Below the pieces are notes generated by a model. That model saw only the letters and a program-made list of their open reading frames with translations, had not been told where the DNA came from and did no database searches. 62,138 nucleotides of DNA from Amycolatopsis pithecellobii (GTDB taxonomy: Bacteria > Actinomycetota > Actinomycetes > Mycobacteriales > Pseudonocardiaceae). This document shows positions 9,126 to 17,798 of the stretch, one piece after another. Each line of letters opens with the position of its first letter. Within the stretch, counting starts at the first letter, position 1. The translations under genes were made by a program, and so were the position numbers. The stretch covers positions 1 through 62,138 of the forward strand of contig NZ_WMBA01000049.1 in NCBI RefSeq assembly GCF_009707865.1, written 5' to 3'.

Positions 9126-10070
9126 TCAGAGCCACTCCACCCAGGTGCCGTGAGGGTCGGTCAGTGCGATCGGCGCCCGGTCACGGGTCAGCACGAAGCC
9201 GTCACGAGACACGACGACTTCGTGCTCCGCGGGGAACCCCGGCGTCACCGGCAAGGCCTCGTTCGACAACCACACCGCACCGGATTCCGCGACGGCGGCG
9301 GCGAAAGCGTCCCGGTCCGACCGGTCTCGCACGTACATCATGACCGCCGTGTGGAACACCACCAGCGTCGCGTCACGGGGCGCTTTCGCCGCCAGGGCAA
9401 GGAAATCCGCGCGCAGGTCACCCCGGTGCACCGGCGGCGGGTCGCGGCGGGCGATCTCCAGCGCGGCCCGCAGGCGCGGGATCCGCTCCTCCTCCCCCGG
9501 CCAGATCAGCGCCTCCAGCCACGCACAGTCGTCCGGATCGGCGACATCGAGTGGGTTCAGATCCAGCCCCGCCCGCCACGCGATCTCCGGCACCCGCGAG
9601 GGCAACGGCGTCGCGTGATCCACCTTGCACGGCAACATCAATTCGCCAGGGATCAGCGCCCGGCCGTAGTCGTAGCCGTACCGGTCCGGCAGCAGGCACA
9701 ACCCGGCGGACGCGCCGACTTCCAGCAGTGCCAACGGTTGTGGCAGCGAAGCGAGCGCGGGCAACAGGGTCGCGCAGCGGGCCGGCTCGTTCGTCTGCGT
9801 CGTGCGCGCGAGCATCACGTCCCGGATTTCGCCCGTGCGCTCGGTGAACCACCGGCGGAACGAGGCCCAGTCCGGGATCGGTCCGCACAAGTACTGCACG
9901 GCGCCGTACAACAGGTTCGGCTGGTACTTCGCGGGCGTCAGCGTGGCGAGAAAGGCGAGGATCTCCGGATCTTCGGCCACCCGCAACGAAATGTCGGAGT
10001 AGACCGGCGACCGTTCGCGCGTGTCGATCTCGCCGAACCGCCGGTAGAGCCGCGAGATCGCCTCGGTCAC
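9126..10070 (-). CDS. DUF2332 family protein
   Basis: A 314-residue conserved actinobacterial protein of unknown function. LLEVGASAGL near residue 115 resembles a Rossmann-like nucleotide or SAM-binding loop. It overlaps the 3' end of the acyltransferase gene by 4 nt, so the two are co-translated. Its 3' portion is the source of the fragments at 7975-8087. It would be the direct convergent neighbour of ramB if the island were absent. Confidence 0.8.
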   Translation of the reverse strand: MTEAISRLYRRFGEIDTRERSPVYSDISLRVAEDPEILAFLATLTPAKYQPNLLYGAVQYLCGPIPDWASFRRWFTERTGEIRDVMLARTTQTNEPARCATLLPALASLPQPLALLEVGASAGLCLLPDRYGYDYGRALIPGELMLPCKVDHATPLPSRVPEIAWRAGLDLNPLDVADPDDCAWLEALIWPGEEERIPRLRAALEIARRDPPPVHRGDLRADFLALAAKAPRDATLVVFHTAVMMYVRDRSDRDAFAAAVAESGAVWLSNEALPVTPGFPAEHEVVVSRDGFVLTRDRAPIALTDPHGTWVEWL

Positions 10071-10825
10071 CAGCCCTGCTCCAGGGTCTTCTGGAGTGCC
10101 TTGTCCGCCTTGCGGGCCATGTCCTTGACCGCCTCGCGGCGTTCGGTGTCGGCCTCGTAGTCTGCGCGCCGGTCACGCACGACGCGTGCCGGTGAGCCGA
10201 CCGCGATCGCGTAATCCGGGATGTCGCCGCGCACCACCGCGTGCGCCCCGAGGACGCAGCCACGGCCGACACGCGTGCCGCGCAGCACCGACACCTTCGT
10301 CCCGATCCAGGTGTCCGGTCCGATCCGCACCGGCGATTTCACGATGCCCTGATCCTTGATCGGCAGCGTGATATCGGTGGTCACGTGGTCGAAGTCGCAG
10401 ATGTACACCCAGTCCGCGACGAGCGTGGCCGCGCCGAGTTCGATGTCGAGGTAGCCGTTGATCACGTTCTGCCGCCCGAAAACGGCCTTGTCCCCGATCC
10501 GCAGGGATCCTTCGTGACAGCGGATGGCGTTCCCGTCGCCGATGTGCACCCAGCGGCCGATCTCCAGCCGCCCGTAGCCGGGGCGGCAGTGGATCTCGAC
10601 GTCCTTGCCGAGGAACACCATGCCGCGCAAGATGATGTGCGGGTTCGCGAGCCGGAACTTCAGCAACCGCCAGTACCGCACGAGGTACCACGGCGTGTAG
10701 GCGCGGTGGCGCAGCACCCAGCGCAGCGAATCGGCGGTCAGGAACCTCGCCTGCCGCGGGTCACGCCGGGCCCGCCGCCAGGCCCCGACCCGCGAAAGTA
10801 CGGGCGATCCCCACATGGATGTCAT
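10067..10825 (-). CDS. Left-handed beta-helix acyltransferase (WbbJ-like)
   Basis: A 252-residue protein with hexapeptide repeats from about residue 75 to 215 (IGRWVHIGDGN, IGPDTWIGTKVSVLRGTRVGRG, GAHAVVRGDIPDYAIAVGSPARV), the pattern of maltose/galactoside O-acetyltransferases and polysaccharide acyltransferases. The charged C-terminal tail is probably helical. It likely O-acylates a sugar or cell-surface component; the acceptor is unknown. Divergent from the nucleoside hydrolase, it heads a two-gene operon with DUF2332. Confidence 0.82.
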   Translation of the reverse strand: MTSMWGSPVLSRVGAWRRARRDPRQARFLTADSLRWVLRHRAYTPWYLVRYWRLLKFRLANPHIILRGMVFLGKDVEIHCRPGYGRLEIGRWVHIGDGNAIRCHEGSLRIGDKAVFGRQNVINGYLDIELGAATLVADWVYICDFDHVTTDITLPIKDQGIVKSPVRIGPDTWIGTKVSVLRGTRVGRGCVLGAHAVVRGDIPDYAIAVGSPARVVRDRRADYEADTERREAVKDMARKADKALQKTLEQGW

Positions 10826-10837
10826 AGGTTGGAGGGT

Positions 10838-11797
10838 ATGACCAGCAGGCTGATCATCGATACGGACCCGGGTGTTGACGACGCCTTCGCGATCGCGCTC
10901 GCCGCACTGAGCGACGACGTCGAGCTACTCGGCGTGACCACGGTGTTCGGCAATGTCCCGCTGGCGAACACCACCCGCAACGCGCTGCGCCTCCTGCAGT
11001 TGTGCGGCCGCGATGACGTTCCGGTCGCAGCCGGTGCCGAGCGTCCCCTGGTCCATCCGCAGGCCGCCCGCGCCGCGCATGTGCACGGCAGTGACGGGCT
11101 GTCCGGACGGTCCGCGGCCCTGCCCGAGCCGGAGCGCGACGTCGAACCCGGCGGTGCCGTGCGGCTGCTGGTTTCCTTGCTGGAGGCGGCGGACGGACCG
11201 GTCACCATCGCTCCGATCGGGCCGCTGACGAACATCGCCCTGCTGCTGGCCGCCTTTCCCCAGGTGAAGGACAAGATCGACCGGATCGTGCTGATGGGCG
11301 GCGGGGTCGATCGTGGCAACAGCACGGCCGGCGCTGAGTTCAACGTCTGGAGCGACCCGGAAGCGGCCCGGCGGGTGCTCGTCGAAGAGGACGTGCCGCG
11401 CGTGATGGTGCCGCTCGACCTGACGTACCGCTGCGCCGTCGACACCGCTTGGCTGGCCAAACTCGCCGGGACGGGGCCGATCGGCGCCGCGCTCGAGGCC
11501 CTCACCCCGGACTACCTCGCGTCCTACCGGCGCTCGCTCGGGTGGGACGGGATCGTGCTGCACGACGCGGTCGCGGTCGCGGAGGCGATCAGTCCCGGCA
11601 TCCTGCGCACCGAGTCCTATCCGCTCGAGGTGGACACCACGTTCGGCCCCGGCCGCGGCGCCACCCTCGTCGACCGCCGGCTGCCCGGCCTGCGCGGTGA
11701 GGGGGAAGGCACCGTCGCCCCGGGCGCCGTTCAGGTCGCGGTGGACACCGACGTGGCCGGGATCGGGGAGTTCGTGCTGGGGCGCCTCACGCGTTGA
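10838..11797 (+). CDS. Inosine-uridine preferring nucleoside hydrolase
   Basis: Hydrolyses the N-glycosidic bond of ribonucleosides in salvage. The N-terminal Ca-binding motif is diagnostic (DTDPGVDD, residues 8-15), and the 319-residue length is typical. Other family features include HGSDG near 86 and NVWSDPEAARRV near 172. ATG 10838 follows GGAGGG; upstream in-frame sequence overlaps the divergent acyltransferase and is not coding. Confidence 0.92.
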   Translation: MTSRLIIDTDPGVDDAFAIALAALSDDVELLGVTTVFGNVPLANTTRNALRLLQLCGRDDVPVAAGAERPLVHPQAARAAHVHGSDGLSGRSAALPEPERDVEPGGAVRLLVSLLEAADGPVTIAPIGPLTNIALLLAAFPQVKDKIDRIVLMGGGVDRGNSTAGAEFNVWSDPEAARRVLVEEDVPRVMVPLDLTYRCAVDTAWLAKLAGTGPIGAALEALTPDYLASYRRSLGWDGIVLHDAVAVAEAISPGILRTESYPLEVDTTFGPGRGATLVDRRLPGLRGEGEGTVAPGAVQVAVDTDVAGIGEFVLGRLTR

Positions 11798-11802
11798 GCG
11801 CG

Positions 11803-12159
11803 TCAGGCCCACGGTTGCGGCAACCTGAGCCGCGCGAGCTGCCGGTCCCGTTCGGCGTCCGGCACGCCGGAGCAGGCCGGGTACCGCATCCCGGGATCAG
11901 GGTCGAAGATCTTTTCGCAGGTGATCCGGTACCGCCACGGCTGGACGAGATCGTAGGCGCAACGCAGCCCGTTGCCCGGGCGAGGGAACACTTTGGACAG
12001 TCGTAGCTCGTGCTCGTCGCGGTGGTCGGGCAAGCCGTAGCGAGGATCGGAGTAGCGAGCACCGTCCACTTCGCACGCGACCTGCCCGACCCAGCGTTTG
12101 AGTTTGATCGCGTGCGACAGCCCCCGGCCGGCCAAGGTCGAGATCAGGGGCGTTGTCAC
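11803..12159 (-). CDS. Conserved hypothetical protein
   Basis: About 118 residues, not recognised. It is basic near the N-terminus and rich in Arg, Pro, Asp and aromatic residues, with four Cys (including QVACEVD, CAYD, ITCEKIFD and YPACSGVPD) that could bind a metal or form disulfides. I chose GTG 12159, which sits 12 nt past the HxlR-family stop and avoids overlap. Convergent with the nucleoside hydrolase. Confidence 0.55.
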   Translation of the reverse strand: MTTPLISTLAGRGLSHAIKLKRWVGQVACEVDGARYSDPRYGLPDHRDEHELRLSKVFPRPGNGLRCAYDLVQPWRYRITCEKIFDPDPGMRYPACSGVPDAERDRQLARLRLPQPWA

Positions 12160-12170
12160 GCCCAGGGACC

Positions 12171-12803
12171 CTACAAAGGCTCGGGCCGGGGGAAGCACCC
12201 GGCGAACCGTTCGAAAGCGGCCCTGTCACCGGTCAACCGCAGCTCGCCCGCGCGTTCGGCGGCACGGATCTTACGAGCGCCGAAAACCAAGCCCCGCAAC
12301 GTTTTCGCGTCCAGCTCCGCCACGACCTCCGGCCGTTCGGGGCTGCCTCGCCCGATCGTCAGCTGTCCGTCCATCGCGGACACTCCGAAGACATCACCGT
12401 CGAACCGCAGCTCGCAGTCGAAATCCGGACCGGGAACGTAGGTCGTCTTCAACGCGAGCATCAGCGCGTCGACACTGAGCTCGGGGCCGGGCCGCAGCGC
12501 CGTCCGGCTGCCCCACCGGCCCAGTTCGATCAGAACCGGTTCGAGTGCGGCACCGCGTTCGGTCAGTTCGTAGACCCGCGTGCTCACGGGCGGGCCAAGC
12601 TTGCGAGCGCGGACCAGCCCGGCCTCGCCGAGATCACGAAGCCGTTGAGAGAGCACGTTCTGGCTCATCCCGGGCAGGCCGCGCACCAGGTCACTGAACC
12701 GCTTGGCCCCGAACAGCAGCTCCCGCACGACGAGCAGCGTCCACCGCTCGCCCACCAGGTCCAGCGCCCTGGCGACTCCGCACGGATCGTCATAACTACG
12801 CAC
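12171..12803 (-). CDS. HxlR-family transcriptional regulator
   Basis: A 210-residue regulator with an N-terminal HxlR winged helix (about 1-95; PCGVARALDLVGERWTLLVV and GMSQNVLSQRLRDLGEAGLV) and a C-terminal SCP2-like domain that may bind a lipophilic ligand. It is divergent from an FMN-binding split-barrel gene; two overlapping palindromes lie between them, suggesting control of both. Starts at GTG 12803. Confidence 0.88.
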   Translation of the reverse strand: MRSYDDPCGVARALDLVGERWTLLVVRELLFGAKRFSDLVRGLPGMSQNVLSQRLRDLGEAGLVRARKLGPPVSTRVYELTERGAALEPVLIELGRWGSRTALRPGPELSVDALMLALKTTYVPGPDFDCELRFDGDVFGVSAMDGQLTIGRGSPERPEVVAELDAKTLRGLVFGARKIRAAERAGELRLTGDRAAFERFAGCFPRPEPL

Positions 12804-12827
12804 GCCTCAAATCATAGCTTGCTTTTC

Positions 12828-12855
12828 AGGAGTATCTACTCCTATATTAGGAGTA
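12828..12855. promoter_or_regulatory. Overlapping palindromes, candidate HxlR operator
   Basis: Three alternating copies of AGGAGTA / TACTCCT form two palindromes sharing a middle half-site: AGGAGTATCTACTCCT (12828-12843) and TACTCCTATATTAGGAGTA (12837-12855). The last half-site includes the ribosome-binding site and abuts the ATG at 12855, so binding should block expression of the FMN-binding protein. Confidence 0.7.
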
Positions 12856-13355
12856 TGACGACAAGCACAGTTCCCCAAGGCGATCTCCGGCTGCTGGACT
12901 CCGGCATCGCGCAGAACATGCTGAACTCGACCGAACTGGCCCGCCTTGCCTACGTCGCGGCGGACGGCACCCCGCGGGTGTTCCCCATGCTTTTTCTCTG
13001 GAACGGCAAGGAAGTCGTGTTCGCGACCTTCGCGGGCACGGCCAAGTTGACCGCCCTGCGCGCGCGACCGGACGTCGCGATCACGATCGACACCGCGGGG
13101 CCGCCGCCCCAGGTGCTGTTGCTCCGCGGCCCCGCGGAAGTGACCGAGATCGAGGGCGTCGCACCGGACTACATCGCCATGCAGCAGCGGTACTACGGGC
13201 CGGAGCAGGGGGCGGCCGCCGCCGCGGAACTGGAGGGGTCCGGCGTGCGGATGGCCCGCATTGCCGTGCGGCCGACGTGGGTCGGCACGTTCGACTTCAT
13301 GACGCGTTTTCCCGGCGGTCGCACGGCCGAAGAGTTCGCGAGCCGCGGCCAATGA
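12855..13355 (+). CDS. Pyridoxamine 5'-phosphate oxidase-like FMN/F420 split-barrel protein
   Basis: A 166-residue protein of the PPOX class (LAYVAADGTPRVFPMLFLWNGKEVVFATFAGTAKLTAL across residues 31-70). Members bind FMN or F420 and reduce small substrates or act in redox defence. ATG 12855 is preceded by AGGAG inside the palindromes. Its stop overlaps the next hydrolase by 4 nt, so they form an operon probably under HxlR control. Confidence 0.82.
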   Translation: MTTSTVPQGDLRLLDSGIAQNMLNSTELARLAYVAADGTPRVFPMLFLWNGKEVVFATFAGTAKLTALRARPDVAITIDTAGPPPQVLLLRGPAEVTEIEGVAPDYIAMQQRYYGPEQGAAAAAELEGSGVRMARIAVRPTWVGTFDFMTRFPGGRTAEEFASRGQ

Positions 13356-14008
13356 GCACGTTCGTGCTGATCCCCGGAGCCGGCGGTCAGGCGTGGTACT
13401 GGCATCGCGTGGTGCCCGAGCTCACCGCCCGCGGACACGAAGTCGTCGCCGTCGACCTGCCCGCCGGTGACGACTCGGCCGGGCTGGCCGAGTACACCGA
13501 CGTGGTGGTCGAGGCGATCGGCGACCGGTCGGGGCTGGTGCTGGTGGCACAGTCGATGGGCGGGTTCACCGCACCGCTGGTGTGTGAGCGCGCTCCGGTG
13601 GAGCTGTTGATCATGCTGAACGCGATGACGCCGCGGCCCGGTGAATCGCCCGGCGAGTGGTGGGCGGACACCGGCCACGACCGCCTGCACGAACGGTTCG
13701 ACCTGCTGGAATTCTTCTTCCACGACGTGCCGCCGGATATCACCGCGCAGGCGATGGCCGCGGGTGACCTTCCCCAGTCGGGCGCGCCGTTCGCGAAACC
13801 CTGGCCGCTGGCGAAATGGCCCGAGGTGCCGACGAAGTTCCTGCAGGGCAGTGACGACCGGTTCTTCCCGCCGGAATTCCAGCGCCCCGTCGTACGCGAG
13901 CGGCTCGGCATCGAGTTGGACGAGATGCCCGGCGGACACCTGCTCGCGCTCAGCCGCCCCGAAGAACTCGCGGACCGGCTCACCGGCTACCTCCCGGCAG
14001 GCGCGTGA
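13352..14008 (+). CDS. Alpha/beta hydrolase
   Basis: 218 residues, with oxyanion loop GAGGQAWYWH near the N-terminus, nucleophile elbow AQSMGG (Ser about 67), acid QGSDDRFFP and His in PGGHLLALSRP. It resembles the MenH-like/esterase group. Translation is coupled to the PPOX gene by ATGA. The final codons lie in a ~46-bp segment that recurs at 14091-14136. Confidence 0.82.
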   Translation: MSTFVLIPGAGGQAWYWHRVVPELTARGHEVVAVDLPAGDDSAGLAEYTDVVVEAIGDRSGLVLVAQSMGGFTAPLVCERAPVELLIMLNAMTPRPGESPGEWWADTGHDRLHERFDLLEFFFHDVPPDITAQAMAAGDLPQSGAPFAKPWPLAKWPEVPTKFLQGSDDRFFPPEFQRPVVRERLGIELDEMPGGHLLALSRPEELADRLTGYLPAGA

Positions 14009-14136
14009 GAATCAGCGGCCAGGCGAGCCCGGCCTTCCCCTCGCCCCTCGTGCGTGACCGTCCCCGCGGGCGCGTGAGAACCACGAACCAGCTACCTCCC
14101 GCGGCCCGTGAAAATCAGCGGGCCAGGCGGGCGCGG
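13986..14136. repeat. Short direct repeat at two convergent gene ends
   Basis: 13986-14031 and 14091-14136 are similar (GCTACCTCCCG, CGTGAGAATCAGCGGCCAGG and its near copy). The first contains the hydrolase stop, the second the DUF2277 stop on the other strand. A third partial copy (GCGCGTGAGAA) is near 14071. It looks like tandem duplication of a once-direct convergent junction. Confidence 0.65.
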
Positions 14137-14378
14137 ACCTCCGGCCGCCGTAACGGCGGCACCGTGGTGGGCGGCTGGCGACGGGCCGGGAGTTCGCCGA
14201 GCAGTCGCGTCGTGATGGTCGCGATCTCGGCGACCGCCGCTTCGAATGGCTCGCGGGTGGCGTCGGAGAGGGCCTGCACGCCGGTCACCTTGCGCACGTA
14301 CTGACGGGCGGCGGCCTCGATCTCCTCCGCGGTCGCCGCCGGCTCCAGGCCACGCAGAACAGTGATGTTTCGGCACAT
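14115..14378 (-). CDS. DUF2277 family protein
   Basis: An 87-residue conserved protein starting MCRNI, the hallmark of DUF2277, with a C-terminal Arg/Pro-rich tail. Function unknown. I chose the ATG at 14378 because the family begins with MCRNI. It shares an intergenic region with the divergent MarR gene. Confidence 0.8.
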   Translation of the reverse strand: MCRNITVLRGLEPAATAEEIEAAARQYVRKVTGVQALSDATREPFEAAVAEIATITTRLLGELPARRQPPTTVPPLRRPEVRARLAR

Positions 14379-14419
14379 GTCCCCGAGCGTACGTCCCCGC
14401 AGAAGCTGAGCCTTGCTAA

Positions 14420-14438
14420 TAGCTCTCATTGCGAGCTA
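14420..14438. promoter_or_regulatory. Inverted repeat, candidate MarR operator
   Basis: TAGCTC (14420-14425) and GAGCTA (14433-14438) are perfect 6-bp arms with a 7-bp spacer, 12 nt before the MarR start at 14450. Autoregulation is likely. Confidence 0.5.
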
Positions 14439-14449
14439 CATTCGGAATC

Positions 14450-14914
14450 GTGAGCACCGACCAGACGACACTCGCCGAGAACCTGATGTCGGCGATGGCC
14501 GGACTGCGCAGGCGCGTGCGGCGGCGCGTCGCCGCACGGTCCGGGCTCGAACCGCCGCTGCGTGGCGCCCAGCTCGAACTACTCCGCACGGTCGAGATGC
14601 GGCCGGGCATCGGGGTGGCCGCCGCCGCGCGCAAGCTGCATCTCGCCGGCAATTCCGTGAGCACGCTGGTCAACCAGCTCGTCGAAGCCGGGATGCTGCG
14701 CCGCCACGTGGATCCGGCGGACCGGCGCGCGGTCCGGCTCGAGCTGACCGGTGCCGCGCACGCCAGGCTCACCACCTGGCGGCGCACCCGAACCCAGTAC
14801 GTGGCGGGCAAACTCGCCGAACTGTCCGAAGTGGACAGAACAGCGATCGCCGGTGCGCTGCCCGCGATCGGCCGCCTGCTGGCCTCGATCGAGGAGGACG
14901 GGGACCATGACTGA
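14450..14914 (+). CDS. MarR-family regulator of an ABC-2 exporter
   Basis: A 154-residue winged-helix regulator (recognition helix AGNSVSTLVNQLVEAGMLRR; wing DPADRRAVRLELT). GTG 14450 is chosen over an upstream TTG. It overlaps the ATP-binding gene by 8 nt, forming a regulator-ATPase-permease operon. The inducer is probably an exported drug or metabolite. Confidence 0.88.
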   Translation: MSTDQTTLAENLMSAMAGLRRRVRRRVAARSGLEPPLRGAQLELLRTVEMRPGIGVAAAARKLHLAGNSVSTLVNQLVEAGMLRRHVDPADRRAVRLELTGAAHARLTTWRRTRTQYVAGKLAELSEVDRTAIAGALPAIGRLLASIEEDGDHD

Positions 14915-15719
14915 CCTCGGCACCCGCAACCCGCCCGCGATCCGCTGCACCGGGCTCCGGCATTCCTTCGGGGACAAGGTCGCGGTCGACGGCATCGATC
15001 TCGAAGTCCCGACCGGGCAGGTGTTCGGGCTGCTCGGCCCTAATGGCGCGGGAAAGACGACAACGCTGCGGATGATCACCACCCTCCTCCCGGTCACCCA
15101 CGGCAGCGTCGAGGTGTTCGGGCTCGACGCCGGGCGGCGGATGGCCGTGCGCAGGCTGATCGGCTATGTGCCGCAACAACTTTCCGCCGACGGGACGCTG
15201 ACCGGCCGGGAAAACGTCGCCCTGTTCGCGCGGCTGTTCGACGTGCCGCGACGGGAACGCAAGGACCGCGTCGCCGAGGCACTCGACGCCGTCGGGCTGA
15301 CCGAGGACGCGGATCGTCAGGCCTCGGGGTACTCGGGCGGCATGATCCGCCGCCTGGAACTCGCGCAGGCGCTGGTCAGCTCGCCCCGTCTGCTGATACT
15401 CGACGAACCCACGATCGGTCTGGACCCGGTCGCGCGCTCGAACGTCTGGGCACGTATCGAGCAGATCCGCGCCGACACGGGAATGACCGTCCTCGTCACG
15501 ACCCACTACATGGATGAAGCCGAGCAATACTGCGAACGCATCGCCTTGATGCACCGCGGCCGGATCCGCGCGCTCGGCACGCCTGCCGAACTCGAAGCCA
15601 ACCTCGGCCCAGAGTCCACTTTGGATGACGTGTTCCGCGCCGTGACCGGTGACCAGCTCGACGAAGGAGGGATCCGGGATGTCCGTGCCGCTCGCCGTAC
15701 CGCCCGCCGTCTGGGATAA
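14907..15719 (+). CDS. ABC-2 exporter ATP-binding protein (DrrA-like)
   Basis: A 270-residue nucleotide-binding subunit with Walker A GPNGAGKTT, signature YSGGMIRR (in place of LSGGQ), Walker B LLILDEPTIGLD and switch His in VTTHYMDEAEQ. It resembles daunorubicin-resistance DrrA-type ATPases. ATG 14907 follows GAGGACGGGGACC. The 41-nt overlap with the permease indicates tight coupling. Confidence 0.92.
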   Translation: MTDLGTRNPPAIRCTGLRHSFGDKVAVDGIDLEVPTGQVFGLLGPNGAGKTTTLRMITTLLPVTHGSVEVFGLDAGRRMAVRRLIGYVPQQLSADGTLTGRENVALFARLFDVPRRERKDRVAEALDAVGLTEDADRQASGYSGGMIRRLELAQALVSSPRLLILDEPTIGLDPVARSNVWARIEQIRADTGMTVLVTTHYMDEAEQYCERIALMHRGRIRALGTPAELEANLGPESTLDDVFRAVTGDQLDEGGIRDVRAARRTARRLG

Positions 15720-16500
15720 CCCCGGCCCGCTCCGGCAACTGCGGTTGCTGCTGTCCCGGATCGGCACGATGTGCTTGGTGGAACTGCAAAAACTCCGCCG
15801 CGACCGGTCGGAGCTCGTCACCAGGGCGATCCAGCCCGCGTTGTGGCTGCTGATCTTCGGGGAGACGTTCACCCGTATCCGGGCCATTCCGACGGGGAAC
15901 ATCCCGTACCTGGATTTTCTCGCCCCCGGTATCCTCGCGCAGTCGGCGCTGTTCATCGCGATTTTCTACGGCATCCAGATCATCTGGGAACGTGACGCGG
16001 GAGTGCTCGCGAAACTGCTCGTCACGCCGACACCACGCGCGGCTTTGGTGACCGGCAAGGCTTTCGCGGCCGGATTGCGTGCGCTCGTACAGGCGGTGAT
16101 GGTGCTGATCCTGGCCGCGATCCTGGGTGTCGGACTGACCGCGAACCCGCTGAAACTCATCGCGATGGCGATCGCACTCGTGCTCGGTTCGGCCTTCTTC
16201 TGCTGTCTGTCCATTGTGATCGCCGGGCTGGTGCTTTCACGGGAGCGGCTGATGGGCATCGGGCAGGCGATCACGATGCCGTTGTTCTTCGCTTCCAACG
16301 CGCTCTACCCGATCGAGGTCATGCCTGGCTGGCTCAGGGTCATCAACCACATCAACCCGCTCAGCTACGAAGTGGAAGTGCTGCGCGGGCTGTTGATCGG
16401 CACTCCGGCCCGGTACGGGTTGTCTTTCGGAGTGCTCATCGGCGCGCTCGTGCTCGCGGTCAGCGTGGCTTCGGCGCTGCTGGGCAGGCTGGCCCGGTAG
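15679..16500 (+). CDS. ABC-2 type permease (DrrB-like)
   Basis: A 273-residue integral membrane protein with about six hydrophobic segments and the ABC-2 C-terminal pattern ALYPIEVMPGWLRVINHINPLSYEVEVLRGL. ATG 15679 has the strong site GAAGGAGG inside the ATPase gene. With the ATPase it should form an efflux pump; the substrate is unknown. Confidence 0.9.
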   Translation: MSVPLAVPPAVWDNPGPLRQLRLLLSRIGTMCLVELQKLRRDRSELVTRAIQPALWLLIFGETFTRIRAIPTGNIPYLDFLAPGILAQSALFIAIFYGIQIIWERDAGVLAKLLVTPTPRAALVTGKAFAAGLRALVQAVMVLILAAILGVGLTANPLKLIAMAIALVLGSAFFCCLSIVIAGLVLSRERLMGIGQAITMPLFFASNALYPIEVMPGWLRVINHINPLSYEVEVLRGLLIGTPARYGLSFGVLIGALVLAVSVASALLGRLAR

Positions 16501-16561
16501 GAGTTTGCCGCCCGGCCGCCACGGGTACTCCCCTGCGCACACCGAGAAGGGGACACCGATC

Positions 16562-17029
16562 ATGGCCACTTCGAATGACATCCGAGTCCAAGGGTTACAA
16601 CCGGTGCAGGTTATCGCCGGCCTGGTGGGCCTGCTCTATCTGGCGTTCGGCATCTACGGCCTCGTCCGCACGGGATTCGCCAATTTCGCCGGCCGTCACG
16701 ACGTGCTGGTGCTCGGCTTCATGATCAACCCGTTGCACAGCGTGATGAACGTGGTCGCCGGGGTGCTGGGTCTGCTGATGGCGTCCAGCTCCGGGCTTTC
16801 CCGGACCTACGGCTGGATCCTGTTCATCGGTTTCGGCCTTGTGGGAGTCTGGGGGCTGATGATCACCGGGATGATCGCCAGCCACCCGTTGTCCGGCTGG
16901 GGCAACCCGCTCAACCTCAACGACAGCGACAACTGGCTCCACCTCGGCACCGCCGTCGTGGGGCTCATCATGGCGATCCTCCCGGCACGCAAGCGCCTGC
17001 ACGCCGTGACACCGGAACCGGCCCATTGA
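16562..17029 (+). CDS. DUF4383 family membrane protein
   Basis: A 155-residue protein with four predicted membrane segments and the family motif INPLHSVMNVVAGVLGL. Function unknown, widespread in actinobacteria. GAAGGGG precedes ATG 16562. It lies 61 nt after the exporter genes. Confidence 0.78.
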   Translation: MATSNDIRVQGLQPVQVIAGLVGLLYLAFGIYGLVRTGFANFAGRHDVLVLGFMINPLHSVMNVVAGVLGLLMASSSGLSRTYGWILFIGFGLVGVWGLMITGMIASHPLSGWGNPLNLNDSDNWLHLGTAVVGLIMAILPARKRLHAVTPEPAH

Positions 17030-17054
17030 CGAATCGGATGGCACACTGCTCCGC

Positions 17055-17795
17055 GTGAGCGGAACGGTTCTGGTGCTGGGCGGCCGCAGTGAGATCGGCC
17101 TCGCGGTCGCGCAACGGCTCGTCGAGCCCGGTCGGACGGTGGTGCTGGCCGCACGGCGCAGTGACGATCTCGGCGAGCAGGAAGCCTTGCTGCGCAAGGC
17201 AGGCGCGGAAAGTGTGGCCCGTGTCGAGTTCGACGCGGATGACCTCGCCCGGCACCGGCCCGTGCTCGACGAAGTGGTCGCCCAGCACGGGCCGATCGAT
17301 GTCGTGGTGGTGGCCTTCGGCATTCTCGGCGACCAGCAGCGCGCCGAGAACGACGCCGCGCACGCGGCAGCCGTCGTGCACACCGACTACCTCGCCCACG
17401 TGCACGTGCTCACTGAGATCGCGAATGTCTTGCGGGCGCAGGGGCACGGCACGATCGTCGTGTTCTCCTCCGTCGCCGGTATCCGGGTGCGGCGGGCGAA
17501 CTACGTGTACGGCTCGGCGAAGGCGGGGCTCGACGGGTTCGCCAGCGGCCTCGCCGATGCGCTGCACGGCGGACCGGTGCGGCTGCTGCTCGTCCGGCCC
17601 GGCTTCGTGATCGGCCGGATGACCGAAGGCATGTCGCCCGCGCCGTTCTCCAGTACGCCGGATCAGGTCGCCGATGCGACCGTCGCGGCGTTGCGGCGCG
17701 GGCGCGGTGAGGTGTGGGTTCCCGCCGTGCTCCGCCCCGCGTTCTTCCTCATGCGGTTGCTTCCCCGGGCCGTGTGGCGCCGGTTGCCGCGCTGA
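17055..17795 (+). CDS. dprE2: DprE2-like short-chain dehydrogenase
   Basis: A 246-residue SDR with glycine motif GGRSEIG (9-15) and catalytic YVYGSAK. The sequence resembles decaprenylphospho-2-keto-ribose reductase (DprE2), which with DprE1 makes decaprenyl-phospho-arabinose for cell-wall arabinan. A basic, hydrophobic C-terminus (FFLMRLLPRAVWRRLPR) suggests membrane association. DprE1 is not adjacent, so this may be a paralogue. Confidence 0.7.
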   Translation: MSGTVLVLGGRSEIGLAVAQRLVEPGRTVVLAARRSDDLGEQEALLRKAGAESVARVEFDADDLARHRPVLDEVVAQHGPIDVVVVAFGILGDQQRAENDAAHAAAVVHTDYLAHVHVLTEIANVLRAQGHGTIVVFSSVAGIRVRRANYVYGSAKAGLDGFASGLADALHGGPVRLLLVRPGFVIGRMTEGMSPAPFSSTPDQVADATVAALRRGRGEVWVPAVLRPAFFLMRLLPRAVWRRLPR

Positions 17796-17798
17796 GTC

